Assembly (NCBI GenBank): GCA_011250595.1
Contig: JAANMP010000008.1
Span: 62,001-126,000, forward strand
Direction: 5' to 3'
From: Bacillus sp. MM2020_1
GTDB taxonomy: Bacteria > Bacillota > Bacilli > Bacillales > Cytobacillaceae
DNA length: 64,000 nt
Every line of letters starts with the position of its first letter. Positions within the stretch are counted from its first letter, which is position 1. Below are positions 43,586-53,498 of the stretch, piece after piece. The notes beneath the pieces were generated by a model. That model saw only the letters and a program-made list of their open reading frames with translations. It did no database searches and was not told the DNA's origin. The position numbers were made by a program, and so were the translations under genes.

Positions 43586-44494
43586 TTACTTTCTCCCTAC
43601 TATTTCTACTTCTGTTTCCATTTTTACTTCATATAAGCTGTAGATGATATCCTTTACATGTTGAATTAAGGCAAGCACATCACCCGCTGTTGCATTTCCG
43701 GCATTCACGATAAAGTTCCCATGCATTTCTGATATTTTTGCACCGCCGATACTATACCCCTTTAAGCCAGCCACTTCAATCAATTTTCCAGCGTAATTCG
43801 GTAGCGGATTCCTGAATATACTTCCCGCACAAGGAAAATTCCACGGCTGTGTTTCTTTTCGATAATCCTTATTCTTAATCATTTGTGAAATAATTACTTC
43901 TTTATCACCTTCAACAAGCTGAAATGAAGCTTCCACAACAATGCCGGGCCGGATTTTCTGGAGGACCGATGTTCTGTAAGAAAACATCATTTCTTCATTC
44001 GAAAGCCACTCCATCGTCCCATCTTCAAATAAAATATGAGCCCGTGTCAGTATTTTGCTAATATCAGATCCGTGTGCACCTGCATTCATATATACTGCAC
44101 CGCCAACAGATCCAGGGATTCCACTAGCAAATTCCAGACCGGACATTCCTTTTTTACTAATAAGGGTAGCCAAGCTTACCAGGGAATGTCCGCCGCCTAC
44201 TGTAATCTCTGTGCCATTGATTTTGAGTTCATCAATTCCGGAACCGAGTTTAATTACTGCCCCTTCAATGCCCTTGTCAGAGACTAAAAGATTAGAACCT
44301 CTCCCAATTGCCCGCCAATTTAAGCTGTATTTTTTTACCAACCCCATAACCTGTTTTAAATTTTCTACAGATGAAGGTTCAATAAAAAGGTCAGCAGGTC
44401 CGCCTATTTTGATAGTTGTGTGGTTGACAAGCGGTTCATTTTTTTTCACTTTACCAATCTTTAAATTTTCTAATTCAGTTATGATTGCGTCCAT
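43586..44494 (-). CDS. murB: MurB, UDP-N-acetylenolpyruvoylglucosamine reductase
   Basis: FAD/NADPH enzyme completing UDP-MurNAc. 302 residues, type II MurB. FAD-binding motifs [10 protein letters not shown] (about 80-90) and [17 protein letters not shown] (about 130-146) are present, with the catalytic Ser in CAGSIFRNP and the final Glu in the KMETEVE segment. The ATG at 44494 is preferred by homology; a GTG nine bases upstream shares the same region. Confidence 0.96.
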   Translation of the reverse strand: MDAIITELENLKIGKVKKNEPLVNHTTIKIGGPADLFIEPSSVENLKQVMGLVKKYSLNWRAIGRGSNLLVSDKGIEGAVIKLGSGIDELKINGTEITVGGGHSLVSLATLISKKGMSGLEFASGIPGSVGGAVYMNAGAHGSDISKILTRAHILFEDGTMEWLSNEEMMFSYRTSVLQKIRPGIVVEASFQLVEGDKEVIISQMIKNKDYRKETQPWNFPCAGSIFRNPLPNYAGKLIEVAGLKGYSIGGAKISEMHGNFIVNAGNATAGDVLALIQHVKDIIYSLYEVKMETEVEIVGRK

Positions 44495-44555
44495 ATTAAT
44501 CACCCTAACTTTCCAAAATGCATTTATTTCAGTTTATGCTACAAACTATTTTGGG

Positions 44556-45659
44556 CTACCTTTGTTTTGTCTTTACAAGCTCCTGCATTAAGGAATAAAG
44601 TCGGAAGGCTGAATCCGGAACACCCATTTTTTTAGATTTAAGCTTCATTTCCTTTAAATTATCCTTATTTAAAAGAATACGATCTATATGGTTTACAAGG
44701 CTTTTATTATTTAAATCCTTTTCTAGGAGTAATTCTGCCGCGCCATGGTCACTTAATGATCTTGCGTTTTTCTCTTGATGATTATTTGTAACATATGGGC
44801 TAGGGATAAGAATGCTGGGAATACCGAGCGAAGTAATCTCTGCCAGTGTCGTTGCTCCTGCTCTTGAAACGACTAGGTCAATCCCCGCCAGAACTTCTGG
44901 CATATTATGAATAAAAGGTTTAATTACTACGTTTTTGGGATTTCCAATTAGGTCCACTTCTTTTTTGACATCTTCAAAATGAACGTCTCCTGTAATATAA
45001 AGAATTTGATATGGTTTTTCAGCCAATTCTGCAAATGCCTTTACGACAGCTTCATTAATAGGCCTTGCACCACGGCTGCCTCCAAATACTAAAACGGCTG
45101 GCAGTGTTGTACTAAGCCCTGCCGCAAGCCGACCTTGAATCCCATCCTTGCCAATTACTTCAGATGCACGAGGATTACCTGTGAAAACAGTCTTCTCTTT
45201 CGGAAAGAATTCTTTGGCTTCTTCAAAGCAGATCGCAATTTTGTTTACATAACGGCTTAAAAATTTATTAGTTAACCCAGGAACACTATTTTGCTCGTGG
45301 ATGATTGTCGGGATTCCTAGCTTTGATGCAGCATATACAACCGGCCCGCATACATATCCACCTGTTCCAATGACAATGTCCGGTTTGAACTCCTTTAACA
45401 TTCTTTTACTGTCTTTTACACCTTTTAGAAAGCGCAGGACAGTTTTAATATTTTCAAAGGAAAGCTTTCTTTGAAAACCAGTAATATGAATGGATTTAAA
45501 AGCTATATTCTCCCTAGGAACAAGTTTACTTTCCAATCCGTTACGAGTCCCTATGTATAAAAATTGTGCATCTTTATTTTGTCTTTGAATTTCTCGAATG
45601 AGTGCAAGGGCCGGATAGATATGTCCACCAGTTCCTCCACCGCTAACAACTATTTTCAT
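44556..45659 (-). CDS. murG: MurG, lipid II-forming GlcNAc transferase
   Basis: Adds GlcNAc to lipid I on the inner membrane face to make lipid II. 367 residues, GT-B fold of family GT28. The N-terminal loop [15 protein letters not shown] (about 7-21) and the UDP-GlcNAc region [11 protein letters not shown] (about 262) are intact. The ATG at 45659 has GAGG eight bases ahead; an alternative GTG is nine bases upstream. A spoVE terminator lies in the 164-base gap before it, so murG-murB may have their own promoter. Confidence 0.96.
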   Translation of the reverse strand: MKIVVSGGGTGGHIYPALALIREIQRQNKDAQFLYIGTRNGLESKLVPRENIAFKSIHITGFQRKLSFENIKTVLRFLKGVKDSKRMLKEFKPDIVIGTGGYVCGPVVYAASKLGIPTIIHEQNSVPGLTNKFLSRYVNKIAICFEEAKEFFPKEKTVFTGNPRASEVIGKDGIQGRLAAGLSTTLPAVLVFGGSRGARPINEAVVKAFAELAEKPYQILYITGDVHFEDVKKEVDLIGNPKNVVIKPFIHNMPEVLAGIDLVVSRAGATTLAEITSLGIPSILIPSPYVTNNHQEKNARSLSDHGAAELLLEKDLNNKSLVNHIDRILLNKDNLKEMKLKSKKMGVPDSAFRLYSLMQELVKTKQR

Positions 45660-45790
45660 TTTTTCCACCTCATTAACTATTTAACACCAGATTGCCATAA
45701 CTATCTTACTATAAAAACGAACGAAATAACTCATATGAAAAAAGAATGTTATCTAATTGTAAAGTTATCAATTACATTTCTTACTAAAAT

Positions 45791-45825
45791 AAAAAGAACC
45801 CTGCCACTAAACAGGGGGAAGGTTC
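45791..45825 (-). terminator. Terminator after spoVE
   Basis: GAACC...CCCTG pairs with CAGGGTTC (four-base bulge), then TTTTTATTTT on the minus strand. Starts at the spoVE stop codon. Confidence 0.7.
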
Positions 45826-46924
45826 AAAATCGTGAATACCTGCTAATATTAAGGAGAACCCCGATAGCCATTAACATTAACGTCAATGAAGAACCTCCAT
45901 AGCTTAAAAATGGCAAGGTAATACCCGTAACGGGCATAAGCCCTGTAACAACTCCGATATTAATCATCACCTGAATCGCCACCATGGCGATAATTCCCAC
46001 AGCCAAAAAGCTGCCATATAAATCTGGTGCACCTAAAGCAATTCGAATCCCTCTCCATAACAACAATGCAAATAATAGTAATATGAACGACCCACCAATA
46101 AAGCCCAATTCTTCTGATAAAATGGCAAAGATAAAGTCCGTTTGAGGTTCTGGTAAGTAAAAGAACTTCTGCCGACTCTCGCCAAGTCCAAGTCCAAACA
46201 ATCCGCCCGGCCCTATCGCGTAAAGTGATTGAATAATTTGAAAGCCACTATTTTGCGGGTCGGACCAAGGGTCTAAAAAGGAGGTTATCCTTTGAATTCG
46301 ATACGGTGCCGAAGCAATTAAGCCCACGAATCCTGCGACACCTAATAGCCCAAGAAAACCAAAATGGCTAACCCGTGCACCTGCAATAAATATCATCACG
46401 ACACAGGTTCCCATCATAACCGTTCCTGTACCTAGATCCGGTTGAAGCATAATCATTGAAAAGGCAACAAAGGCAAGCCCTAATGAGGGAACAAGACCTT
46501 TTTTAAAGGAAGTAATCAGCTTTTGTCGTTCTGAAAGATATTTCGCCAAAAACGCAATCATCGCTAGCTTCATAAATTCTGATGGCTGGATGGAAAATGC
46601 TCCTACCCCAATCCAGCTTCGAGAACCATTTCTCTCATTACCAATACCAGGAATTAAGACTAAAATTAGTAGGACAAAACAAGCAATAATGAAGGTCTTC
46701 GACCAGGTCCGCCATGTCCAATAGTTAATGTTCATAATAAAAAACATTGCAATAACTCCAACCCCAGCGAATAGAGTTTGTCTTTTCGCAAAGAAAAAGG
46801 AATCATTAAACTTATGTTCAGCCCAAATAGCACTTGCACTGTACACCATGATAAGCCCTATAGCCAATAGCGTGAATGTTACGATCATTAAAATAAAATC
46901 AGGAGTTGTTCTCTTTGTCGGCAC
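45824..46924 (-). CDS. spoVE: SpoVE, SEDS glycosyltransferase for spore cortex
   Basis: SEDS-family (FtsW/RodA-like) peptidoglycan polymerase that works with SpoVD to build spore cortex. 366 residues, the same as B. subtilis, with about ten transmembrane helices. The family motifs QPDLGTGTVM (about 170) and ITLPFLSYGGSSL near the C-terminus are present. The start is a GTG at 46924 with GAGG nine bases before it; two more upstream codons are too close to the Shine-Dalgarno. High identity to SpoVE and its position between murD and murG argue against it being FtsW. Confidence 0.94.
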   Translation of the reverse strand: MPTKRTTPDFILMIVTFTLLAIGLIMVYSASAIWAEHKFNDSFFFAKRQTLFAGVGVIAMFFIMNINYWTWRTWSKTFIIACFVLLILVLIPGIGNERNGSRSWIGVGAFSIQPSEFMKLAMIAFLAKYLSERQKLITSFKKGLVPSLGLAFVAFSMIMLQPDLGTGTVMMGTCVVMIFIAGARVSHFGFLGLLGVAGFVGLIASAPYRIQRITSFLDPWSDPQNSGFQIIQSLYAIGPGGLFGLGLGESRQKFFYLPEPQTDFIFAILSEELGFIGGSFILLLFALLLWRGIRIALGAPDLYGSFLAVGIIAMVAIQVMINIGVVTGLMPVTGITLPFLSYGGSSLTLMLMAIGVLLNISRYSRF

Positions 46925-47031
46925 AACCATACACCTCAACTGCTAAGTTTTAGGGCTCTGTTATATTAACTTAGATAATTGTCCAGCTCGAGCACTAAAC
47001 GCGTGCTTCCGCTTTTCTTGTAGACAAGCCC

Positions 47032-48384
47032 TTACTTAAGCTTATGCACCGCTTCGATAAAAATGTCTCCCCTGACTTCAAAAGTTTTATATTGATCCCA
47101 GCTTGCACATGCAGGAGATAACAATATAACATCACCTGTTTCGGAGTAGCGATAAGCTTCAGGCACTGCCTTGTCAACATTATCGACACGTACGATTGTT
47201 TTTATTCCGGCCAGTTTCCCAATGCGTTCCATCTTAGGAGCAGTTTGCCCAAATGTAATCATCGCTTTTACATTTTTTAAATAGGGCAGGAGCTCATCAA
47301 ACTCATTACCGCGGTCTAACCCGCCCGCTAAAAGTATAACTGGAGCTTCAAAAGCAGCCAACGCATTAATAGTTGCTAAGATATTTGTCGCCTTAGAATC
47401 ATTGTAAAATTTCCTTCCGTCCACCTCTGTAACATACTGGAGTCGGTGCCTGACACCAGTAAAGGTTTCCAGAACCCTTTGCATGGCCCTGTTTTCCACT
47501 CCTGAAAGCTTTGCTGCAGCCATAGCAGATAAGATATTTTCAAGATTGTGGTTGCCGGGAAGAGCTATATTTTCGATTTCCATCACTTTTTCTCGTTTAA
47601 ACATTAACCAGCCATCAGAAATATATGCACCTTCCGGAAGTTCCTTCTTTGTCGAAAAAGGAATGATGCCGGCCTTAGAATGCCGAGCAACCTCTAAGGT
47701 CTCTTCTTGATCGGCATTAACAATTAGATATTCGAGTTCTGTTTGATTTTTTGTGATATTTGCCTTTGCTGCAATATATTCCTGTTTAGTCCCATGATAA
47801 TCTAAATGGGCATCATATAGATTTGTTAGAATGGCGATCTTTGGATTAAAATCAACAATTCCCATTAGTTGAAACGAAGATAATTCAATGACAATCGTAT
47901 TTTCTAATGTTGCCTCCTCGGCAACCCCTGATGCAACAGTGCCAATATTCCCTGCAATTAGCGGGTGCTTTTGACCCTCTTTCAACATTTCATAGACTAA
48001 GGTAGTTGTTGTTGTTTTTCCATTTGTTCCTGTAATCCCAATAAACGGGGCTTCCGATATTGCATACGCAAGCTCCACCTCCGTAATGACTGGAATGCCT
48101 TTTTCAATAGCTCCTGCAATCATTGGGTTTTTATAAGGAATACCAGGATTCTTGACGATAAGCTCGAATCCCTCATCAAGAAGTTCAATTGGATGTTCAC
48201 CACAAATGACTTTAATCCCTTGCTCTAACAACCCCTGAGCCTCAGGATTCTCCGAAAAAGGCTTTTTATCATTTACGGTTACAAATGCACCAAGCTTATG
48301 TAATAATGCGGCTGCTGTTACCCCGCTTTTAGCTAAACCTAGGACTAGAATTTTTTTATGACTGAAAGAATTAATCTGTTTCAC
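47032..48384 (-). CDS. murD: MurD, UDP-MurNAc-L-alanine:D-glutamate ligase
   Basis: Adds D-glutamate to the stem peptide. 450 residues in three Mur ligase domains: an N-terminal UDP-binding domain ([12 protein letters not shown]), a central ATPase domain with P-loop GTNGKTTTT (about 118) and a C-terminal domain ([19 protein letters not shown]). It starts on the base right after the mraY stop, with no gap. Confidence 0.97.
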   Translation of the reverse strand: MKQINSFSHKKILVLGLAKSGVTAAALLHKLGAFVTVNDKKPFSENPEAQGLLEQGIKVICGEHPIELLDEGFELIVKNPGIPYKNPMIAGAIEKGIPVITEVELAYAISEAPFIGITGTNGKTTTTTLVYEMLKEGQKHPLIAGNIGTVASGVAEEATLENTIVIELSSFQLMGIVDFNPKIAILTNLYDAHLDYHGTKQEYIAAKANITKNQTELEYLIVNADQEETLEVARHSKAGIIPFSTKKELPEGAYISDGWLMFKREKVMEIENIALPGNHNLENILSAMAAAKLSGVENRAMQRVLETFTGVRHRLQYVTEVDGRKFYNDSKATNILATINALAAFEAPVILLAGGLDRGNEFDELLPYLKNVKAMITFGQTAPKMERIGKLAGIKTIVRVDNVDKAVPEAYRYSETGDVILLSPACASWDQYKTFEVRGDIFIEAVHKLK

Positions 48385-49359
48385 TTATAACCACACCTCA
48401 ATATAGATTCCTAGTATCGCAAGAATTAATCCAACACTCCAAAAAGTGACGACGACCCGCCATTCTGACCAGCCTACCAATTCATAATGATGATGCAACG
48501 GACTCATACGGAAAATCCGTTTACCAGTCGTTTTAAAGGAAATAACCTGTAAAATAACAGATAAGGTTTCAATGACAAAGACGCCGCCAATAATGATAAG
48601 CAAAATTTCAAGCTTAGTCAGAATAGCAATCGTAGCAATTGCTCCTCCGAGAGCAAGTGAACCTGTATCTCCCATAAAAACCTTAGCAGGGTGCGCATTA
48701 AACACTAAGAACCCTAACACTGCCCCTACAACCGCTACAGAAAAGATCGCAATTTCCATTTGAGATTGATTCCAAGCAAGCACTGCTAATGCACCAAAAG
48801 CAATAGCTGCGGTGCCTGACACCAAGCCATCAAGTCCATCTGTTAAGTTGACTGCATTTGAGAAGCCTACTAGCCAGAATATGACGAAGATGATGAAAAA
48901 CCAGCCTAAATCAAATGTGGTTTCAGTAAATGGAAGGCTAATTTCAGTAGAGAAGCCCTGTTGTTTATAGATAAGGTAAAAGATAATGGAAATAATGATT
49001 TGACCTGCTAGTTTTTGTTTAGAGGTTAACCCTAAATTCCGTTTTAAGACCACTTTGATAAAATCATCTAAAAAGCCAAGTAATCCAAAGCCAAGTGTTA
49101 CGAGAAGCAATAAATACGTTTTAACGGTTGGTTCGGAAAATTTACCTGTCATTACGAGAGTCGTAATGACGATTGAAAACATAATCATCACACCGCCCAT
49201 GGTCGGTGTGCCAGATTTTTTCTGATGGGATTTTGGTCCTTCTTCACGAATGCTTTGTCCAAATTTCAACCTTCTTAAGAAGGGAATAAAAACAGGAGAA
49301 AGTAATACCGATATAAGAAAACCCATTATAATTGTGAAAAATATAACTTGCTCAAGCAT
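48385..49359 (-). CDS. mraY: MraY, phospho-MurNAc-pentapeptide translocase
   Basis: Polytopic membrane enzyme that forms lipid I from UDP-MurNAc-pentapeptide and undecaprenyl phosphate. 324 residues, ten transmembrane helices. Catalytic aspartates lie in DDFIK (about 93) and NLTDGLDGL (about 170), and the [13 protein letters not shown] loop (about 290) is present. Its Shine-Dalgarno AGGAGG is formed by the last codons of the preceding small MurF-N-like gene. Confidence 0.97.
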   Translation of the reverse strand: MLEQVIFFTIIMGFLISVLLSPVFIPFLRRLKFGQSIREEGPKSHQKKSGTPTMGGVMIMFSIVITTLVMTGKFSEPTVKTYLLLLVTLGFGLLGFLDDFIKVVLKRNLGLTSKQKLAGQIIISIIFYLIYKQQGFSTEISLPFTETTFDLGWFFIIFVIFWLVGFSNAVNLTDGLDGLVSGTAAIAFGALAVLAWNQSQMEIAIFSVAVVGAVLGFLVFNAHPAKVFMGDTGSLALGGAIATIAILTKLEILLIIIGGVFVIETLSVILQVISFKTTGKRIFRMSPLHHHYELVGWSEWRVVVTFWSVGLILAILGIYIEVWL

Positions 49360-49360
49360 T

Positions 49361-49801
49361 TTATTCCCTCCTTTCAGGTTTGTTTTTACTCGTGATCTCG
49401 TTTAACATCACAGCTATATCATATGTTTCATTATTTTTATTAAGAAGTTTTTTATTTGAAAATTTAAAGTTAGTTATCTCCATAATTTTGTCTGTTTCTC
49501 CATTTAATTTTTCAATATATCGTTTTAAAATAGTTACGATTGCAGCAGCAGGGTCGTTTGTAAAGAATACTGGAAATTGGTTCGGTATATACCTTGGAAG
49601 ATCGTAGTTGATATTCCAAATGGCTGCGATTGCCCCATTTGAAATCGCTTCGGAAAGCTCCCCATCCGTTCCATTAAATGATACAAATAATCCTTTTGGC
49701 TGTGCTTCGTTTGCTTGGTCGCACACGGAAGCAAACGAAAGGTCGTCTTGGATGCCACGGCTATCAAATAGACTCCCCAAGTCTTTCAAAGCTAAATACA
49801 T
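49361..49801 (-). CDS. Stand-alone MurF N-domain-like protein (146 aa)
   Basis: This gene sits in the slot where many bacteria have murF. Residues about 20-101 resemble the N-terminal substrate-binding domain of Mur ligases ([43 protein letters not shown]). The central ATPase and C-terminal domains are missing. A segment at about 105-121 ([16 protein letters not shown]) falls where MurF has its P-loop and may be a decayed remnant, but lacks GxxGKT. It has a good Shine-Dalgarno (GGGGAG) at the murE stop, lies three bases after murE and one before mraY, and its end carries the mraY Shine-Dalgarno, so it is likely translated. Ligase activity is not possible; its function is unknown. The full MurF must be encoded elsewhere. 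Confidence 0.8.
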   Translation of the reverse strand: MYLALKDLGSLFDSRGIQDDLSFASVCDQANEAQPKGLFVSFNGTDGELSEAISNGAIAAIWNINYDLPRYIPNQFPVFFTNDPAAAIVTILKRYIEKLNGETDKIMEITNFKFSNKKLLNKNNETYDIAVMLNEITSKNKPERRE

Positions 49802-49803
49802 AG

Positions 49804-51270
49804 CTATCTCCCCTCAATTGCTTCTCGTGCCACGAGTCTGTCATCAAAATCGTGAACTATATTGCCAATAATTTGATATGTTTCATGTCCTTTACCTGCA
49901 ATTAAGACCACATCATCTTTTGATGCCTGTTGAATTGCTGTATTAATTGCTTCTTTGCGGTCAGGGATGATTTTATATTTTCCACCCTTAACCCCCGCTT
50001 CCATTTCCTTCAAAATGGCTAGAGGATCTTCACTTCTAGGGTTATCCGAAGTAAGGATTGGATCAGTAGCCCATTGGCAGGCTATCTGAGCCATTAATGG
50101 CCGCTTGGTACGATCGCGATCTCCACCACAGCCAACAATGACAAAAACTTTTTTCTTCGCAATATGCTGAATCGTTTTTAATACATTTTCAAGACTGTCA
50201 GGTGTATGAGCATAGTCAACAATAACGGTAAAATCTTGTCCTGCATTTACAAGTTCAAACCTTCCGGACACACCTTCTACACTTTCAATAGACTTGATAA
50301 TTTGATTAATTTCGATTCCAGATACAAGGGAAGCAGCTATACTTGCTAAAACATTATAAACACTGAATTTCCCAATTAATTGCATTTGAACCGGATATAT
50401 TTCTGTTTCAATTATAAGATTGAAACTAGTGCCGGAAGAAGTCATTTGAATGTCCTTCGCCTGAATATCAGCCTTCATGTCGATACCATAGGTAACAATA
50501 TGAGCAGCGGTTGCCCTACTATACATTTCTGATGCTTGGTCATCTGCATTTAAAACAGCGAATTTGGGGTGTTGATGATTAAATGTATTCCCAAGCTGGG
50601 CAAATAATAAACTTTTGGCACGCTTATATTCGTCCATTGTTTTATGATAATCAAGATGGTCCTGCGTTAGATTTGTGAATACTGCTACATCATAATCACA
50701 GCCATGTACCCTGCCAAGATCTAAGGCATGCGAAGACACTTCCATTACTGCTGTTTCTACCCCTCTATCAATCATTTGTTGAAAGGTTTTTTGCAATGTC
50801 AAGCTTTCAGGAGTTGTGTTTTTTGTTTCAATGGTCTCTTCAGCAATTTTAGTGTACATCGTGCCAATCAAACCTGTCCTTTGACCGGCATCTACCATTA
50901 TTTTTTCAATTAAATGGCTGGTGGTTGTTTTTCCGTTTGTTCCTGTGATTCCAATTAAATGCAGCTTTTTGGTTGGCTGCCCATAAAAGGTATCAGCAAG
51001 CACAGCCATTGCTCTTGTTGTATCTTTCACAAGAATTACCGGCACATCAAGTGCTATCGGACGTTCTGCGAGTATGGCTGCTGCGCCGTTTTTTACAGCT
51101 GCTTCCGCAAAATCATGGCCGTCAACTGTGTAGCCTTTAATACAAATAAATAAGCTCCCTTTTTGCACCTTTCGATTATCGTTTTCAATCGATGTAATTT
51201 CCAAATCCTCACCTTTAAAAGGAATTAAAAGATGCAAATTCTTAAGCAGCTTTTGTAGCTTCATTTTCAC
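49804..51270 (-). CDS. murE: MurE, UDP-MurNAc-tripeptide synthetase (meso-DAP adding)
   Basis: Adds meso-diaminopimelate to UDP-MurNAc-L-Ala-D-Glu. 488 residues in three Mur domains. P-loop GTNGKTT is at 110-116, the carbamylated-lysine region is near [13 protein letters not shown], and the DNPR motif ([10 protein letters not shown], about 410) marks meso-DAP rather than lysine use. GTG at 51270 or ATG at 51264 are both possible starts after AGAGG. Confidence 0.96.
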   Translation of the reverse strand: MKMKLQKLLKNLHLLIPFKGEDLEITSIENDNRKVQKGSLFICIKGYTVDGHDFAEAAVKNGAAAILAERPIALDVPVILVKDTTRAMAVLADTFYGQPTKKLHLIGITGTNGKTTTSHLIEKIMVDAGQRTGLIGTMYTKIAEETIETKNTTPESLTLQKTFQQMIDRGVETAVMEVSSHALDLGRVHGCDYDVAVFTNLTQDHLDYHKTMDEYKRAKSLLFAQLGNTFNHQHPKFAVLNADDQASEMYSRATAAHIVTYGIDMKADIQAKDIQMTSSGTSFNLIIETEIYPVQMQLIGKFSVYNVLASIAASLVSGIEINQIIKSIESVEGVSGRFELVNAGQDFTVIVDYAHTPDSLENVLKTIQHIAKKKVFVIVGCGGDRDRTKRPLMAQIACQWATDPILTSDNPRSEDPLAILKEMEAGVKGGKYKIIPDRKEAINTAIQQASKDDVVLIAGKGHETYQIIGNIVHDFDDRLVAREAIEGR

Positions 51271-51396
51271 TCAAATCCTCTCATAACCGTTCAAACAAAA
51301 TACCGGTATCTACCTTAGGGATCTTTCCCTAACGAAAGTTCCATCTTATTTTACATTAAAATATTTTATTTTGCTATTTAGTAATCAAACCTTAAT

Positions 51397-51432
51397 GAAA
51401 AAATTAGGCGGCGGAAACCAGTCCGACCGCCC
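51397..51432 (-). terminator. Terminator after spoVD
   Basis: GGCGGTCGGA / TTTCCGCCGCC stem (one mismatch, two G-U pairs) followed by TAATTTTTT on the minus strand. murE then likely has its own promoter in the 126-base stretch that follows. Confidence 0.65.
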
Positions 51433-51460
51433 TGTCACAAAGAATTGCATTTCCCCCGAG

Positions 51461-53380
51461 TTAATCTTCCTTCCCGAAATAAAGCCTTATTTTCGAGCCT
51501 TCTTTGACTTTAGCTCCTGCTTCAGGTGATTGTCTAATCACCACATCTCCCTCTCCACTTGCATCCACCTTTAAGTTAATAAGCTGATCCATTAACTCCA
51601 TTTTCGTTAAACCAGTAAAATCAGGGAGTTTTATTAAAGGGGTATCCGGCCATTTTAGTTCTTTTTCAATTTGGTCTTTTCTCGGCTTAATACCCATTGC
51701 TTTCATGCTATCCTTCATAATATTACCTACGATTGGAGCAGTGATGGTTCCCCCAAATGCCGTTACTCCTTTCGGATTATCAACAGCAACATATACGACA
51801 ATCTCTGGGTCATCTGCAGGAGCAAAGCCCATAAAAGAAACAATAAAGTTATTTTCTAAATATCTCCCGTTTTGTGCTTTTTGCGCTGTACCAGTTTTAC
51901 CACCCACACGGTAGCCTTCAACAAATGCCCTTCCACCTGTCCCTTGGGCGACAACACTTTCAAGTGCATGGCGAATTTCCTTTGAAGTCTTTTCGGAAAT
52001 TACTCTTCTTTTTTCAACTGGAGAATTTCTCATCACAATCTCTTTTGTTACGGGGTCAATTAACTCCTTTGCAATAAACGGCTTGTACAATATTCCACCA
52101 TTGACCGCTGCGGACACTGCAGTTACCTGCTGGATGGGTGTTACAGATACACCCTGACCAAAAGCAGTCGTTGCCTGTTCAACAGGACCTACTCGATTCA
52201 AATTAAATAATATCCCCGTTCCTTCTCCTTGTAAATCAATACCAGTTTTCTGTCCAAACCCAAAATCCTTAACATATTTGAAAAGCTTCTCTTTTCCTAA
52301 ACGATCACCTAATTCAACAAAGCCAGGGTTACACGAGTTTTCAACCACTTCTAAAAAGGTTTGATCACCATGCCCGCCCCTCTTCCAGCATTTTAACCTC
52401 GCACCAGCTACCTGAACCGAACCAGAATCATGGAAATGTTCCTTCTCCAAGTTAACCTTTCCTTCATTCAATGCTGCAGCCAGGGTAATGATCTTAAAAG
52501 TTGAACCAGGTTCATAGGTTGACCAAACTGGCAGGTTCCGGTTATAGACCTCTTGGGGGACATTCCGGAAATTTGCAGGATCAAAAGTTGGTCTGCTTGA
52601 CATGGCTAAAATTTCACCACTATTTGGGTTCATGGCAAGTGCAATAATACCATCTGGATTGTATTTGGCCTCAGCAATATCCAGTTCTCTTTCGACAATA
52701 GTTTGTATTTTTGAATCGATTGTCAGTTTTAAATCAAGACCGTTAATCGGTTGCTCATAATCATCTGCCATGCTATTCATTCTTTTTCCTTTGGCATCCG
52801 CATAGAACTTAACTGCTCCACGTTCACCGCTTAACTCTTTATCATAGTACTGCTCTAGTCCCATCAAACCTTGGTTATCCACCCCTGTGAATCCAAGCAC
52901 ATGAGAAAGATAACTCCCATTTGGATAATGGCGCTTGGAGTCTTCCCCAATATAGACGCCATCTAGACCGAGGGCTCTGATTTCTTTTGCCTTTTCATGA
53001 GAAATTTTTCTTCCTTCCTTCATCCGAACGGAAGAAGCACTTTTTGTAATTTCTCGATAGGCTTTCTCTTTTGGCATATTTAACACGGAGGCCAGCTTCT
53101 CTGCTGTTGCAGCCGGATCTTTTACTTGTCTTGGCATAACATAAACAGTTGGCGCACTAATATTTGTTGCCAGCGGCACCCCATTACGGTCAACAATTTG
53201 TCCGCGCTCAGGTTCGAAGGGGATATTACGACTCCAAGAGTCCCTTGCCCCTGAAGTCAGCCAATCCCCCAAAACAAATTGAACATATCCAAGCCGCACA
53301 TCAATAATTAAGAAGGTTAGAATACCAACAAATAGAGCAATCATTAATCGTTTGCGAACAGTTACATTAGAAACACGCAT
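51461..53380 (-). CDS. spoVD: SpoVD, sporulation-specific class B penicillin-binding protein
   Basis: Transpeptidase needed for cortex synthesis, partner of SpoVE. 639 residues: one transmembrane helix (about 11-30), PBP dimer domain, and transpeptidase domain with active-site Ser293 in GSTFK, the SCN motif and KTGTAQ, and one C-terminal PASTA domain (about 575-635). The ATG at 53380 gives the homologous N-terminus MRVSNVTVRKR. A sigma-E-like -10 (CATATAAAT, 53412-53420) lies upstream without a convincing -35. Confidence 0.95.
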   Translation of the reverse strand: MRVSNVTVRKRLMIALFVGILTFLIIDVRLGYVQFVLGDWLTSGARDSWSRNIPFEPERGQIVDRNGVPLATNISAPTVYVMPRQVKDPAATAEKLASVLNMPKEKAYREITKSASSVRMKEGRKISHEKAKEIRALGLDGVYIGEDSKRHYPNGSYLSHVLGFTGVDNQGLMGLEQYYDKELSGERGAVKFYADAKGKRMNSMADDYEQPINGLDLKLTIDSKIQTIVERELDIAEAKYNPDGIIALAMNPNSGEILAMSSRPTFDPANFRNVPQEVYNRNLPVWSTYEPGSTFKIITLAAALNEGKVNLEKEHFHDSGSVQVAGARLKCWKRGGHGDQTFLEVVENSCNPGFVELGDRLGKEKLFKYVKDFGFGQKTGIDLQGEGTGILFNLNRVGPVEQATTAFGQGVSVTPIQQVTAVSAAVNGGILYKPFIAKELIDPVTKEIVMRNSPVEKRRVISEKTSKEIRHALESVVAQGTGGRAFVEGYRVGGKTGTAQKAQNGRYLENNFIVSFMGFAPADDPEIVVYVAVDNPKGVTAFGGTITAPIVGNIMKDSMKAMGIKPRKDQIEKELKWPDTPLIKLPDFTGLTKMELMDQLINLKVDASGEGDVVIRQSPEAGAKVKEGSKIRLYFGKED

Positions 53381-53464
53381 TTTTTGAACGAACCTCCTTT
53401 TTCTATCGTTCATTTATATGCTTGTACTCCCTGTATTAGAACGCAGCTTACCGTGTATATAGAA

Positions 53465-53492
53465 GAGAAAATCCCACTTAAATAAGCGGGAT
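53465..53492 (-). terminator. Terminator-like hairpin after pbpB
   Basis: ATCCCGCTT / AAGTGGGAT (one G-U pair) with an ATTT loop, followed by TTTTCTCTTC. It separates pbpB from spoVD. Confidence 0.65.
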
Positions 53493-53498
53493 AAACAA

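Noticed and set aside
51318..51335. Small palindrome TTAGGGA/TCCCTAA upstream of murE
   Set aside because: Only a 7-bp stem with no U-run or known operator match; recorded but not called as a site.
53412..53420. Sigma-E promoter of spoVD
   Set aside because: CATATAAAT resembles the sigma-E -10, but no good -35 (kmATATT) lies 13-15 bases upstream; mentioned only in the spoVD entry.
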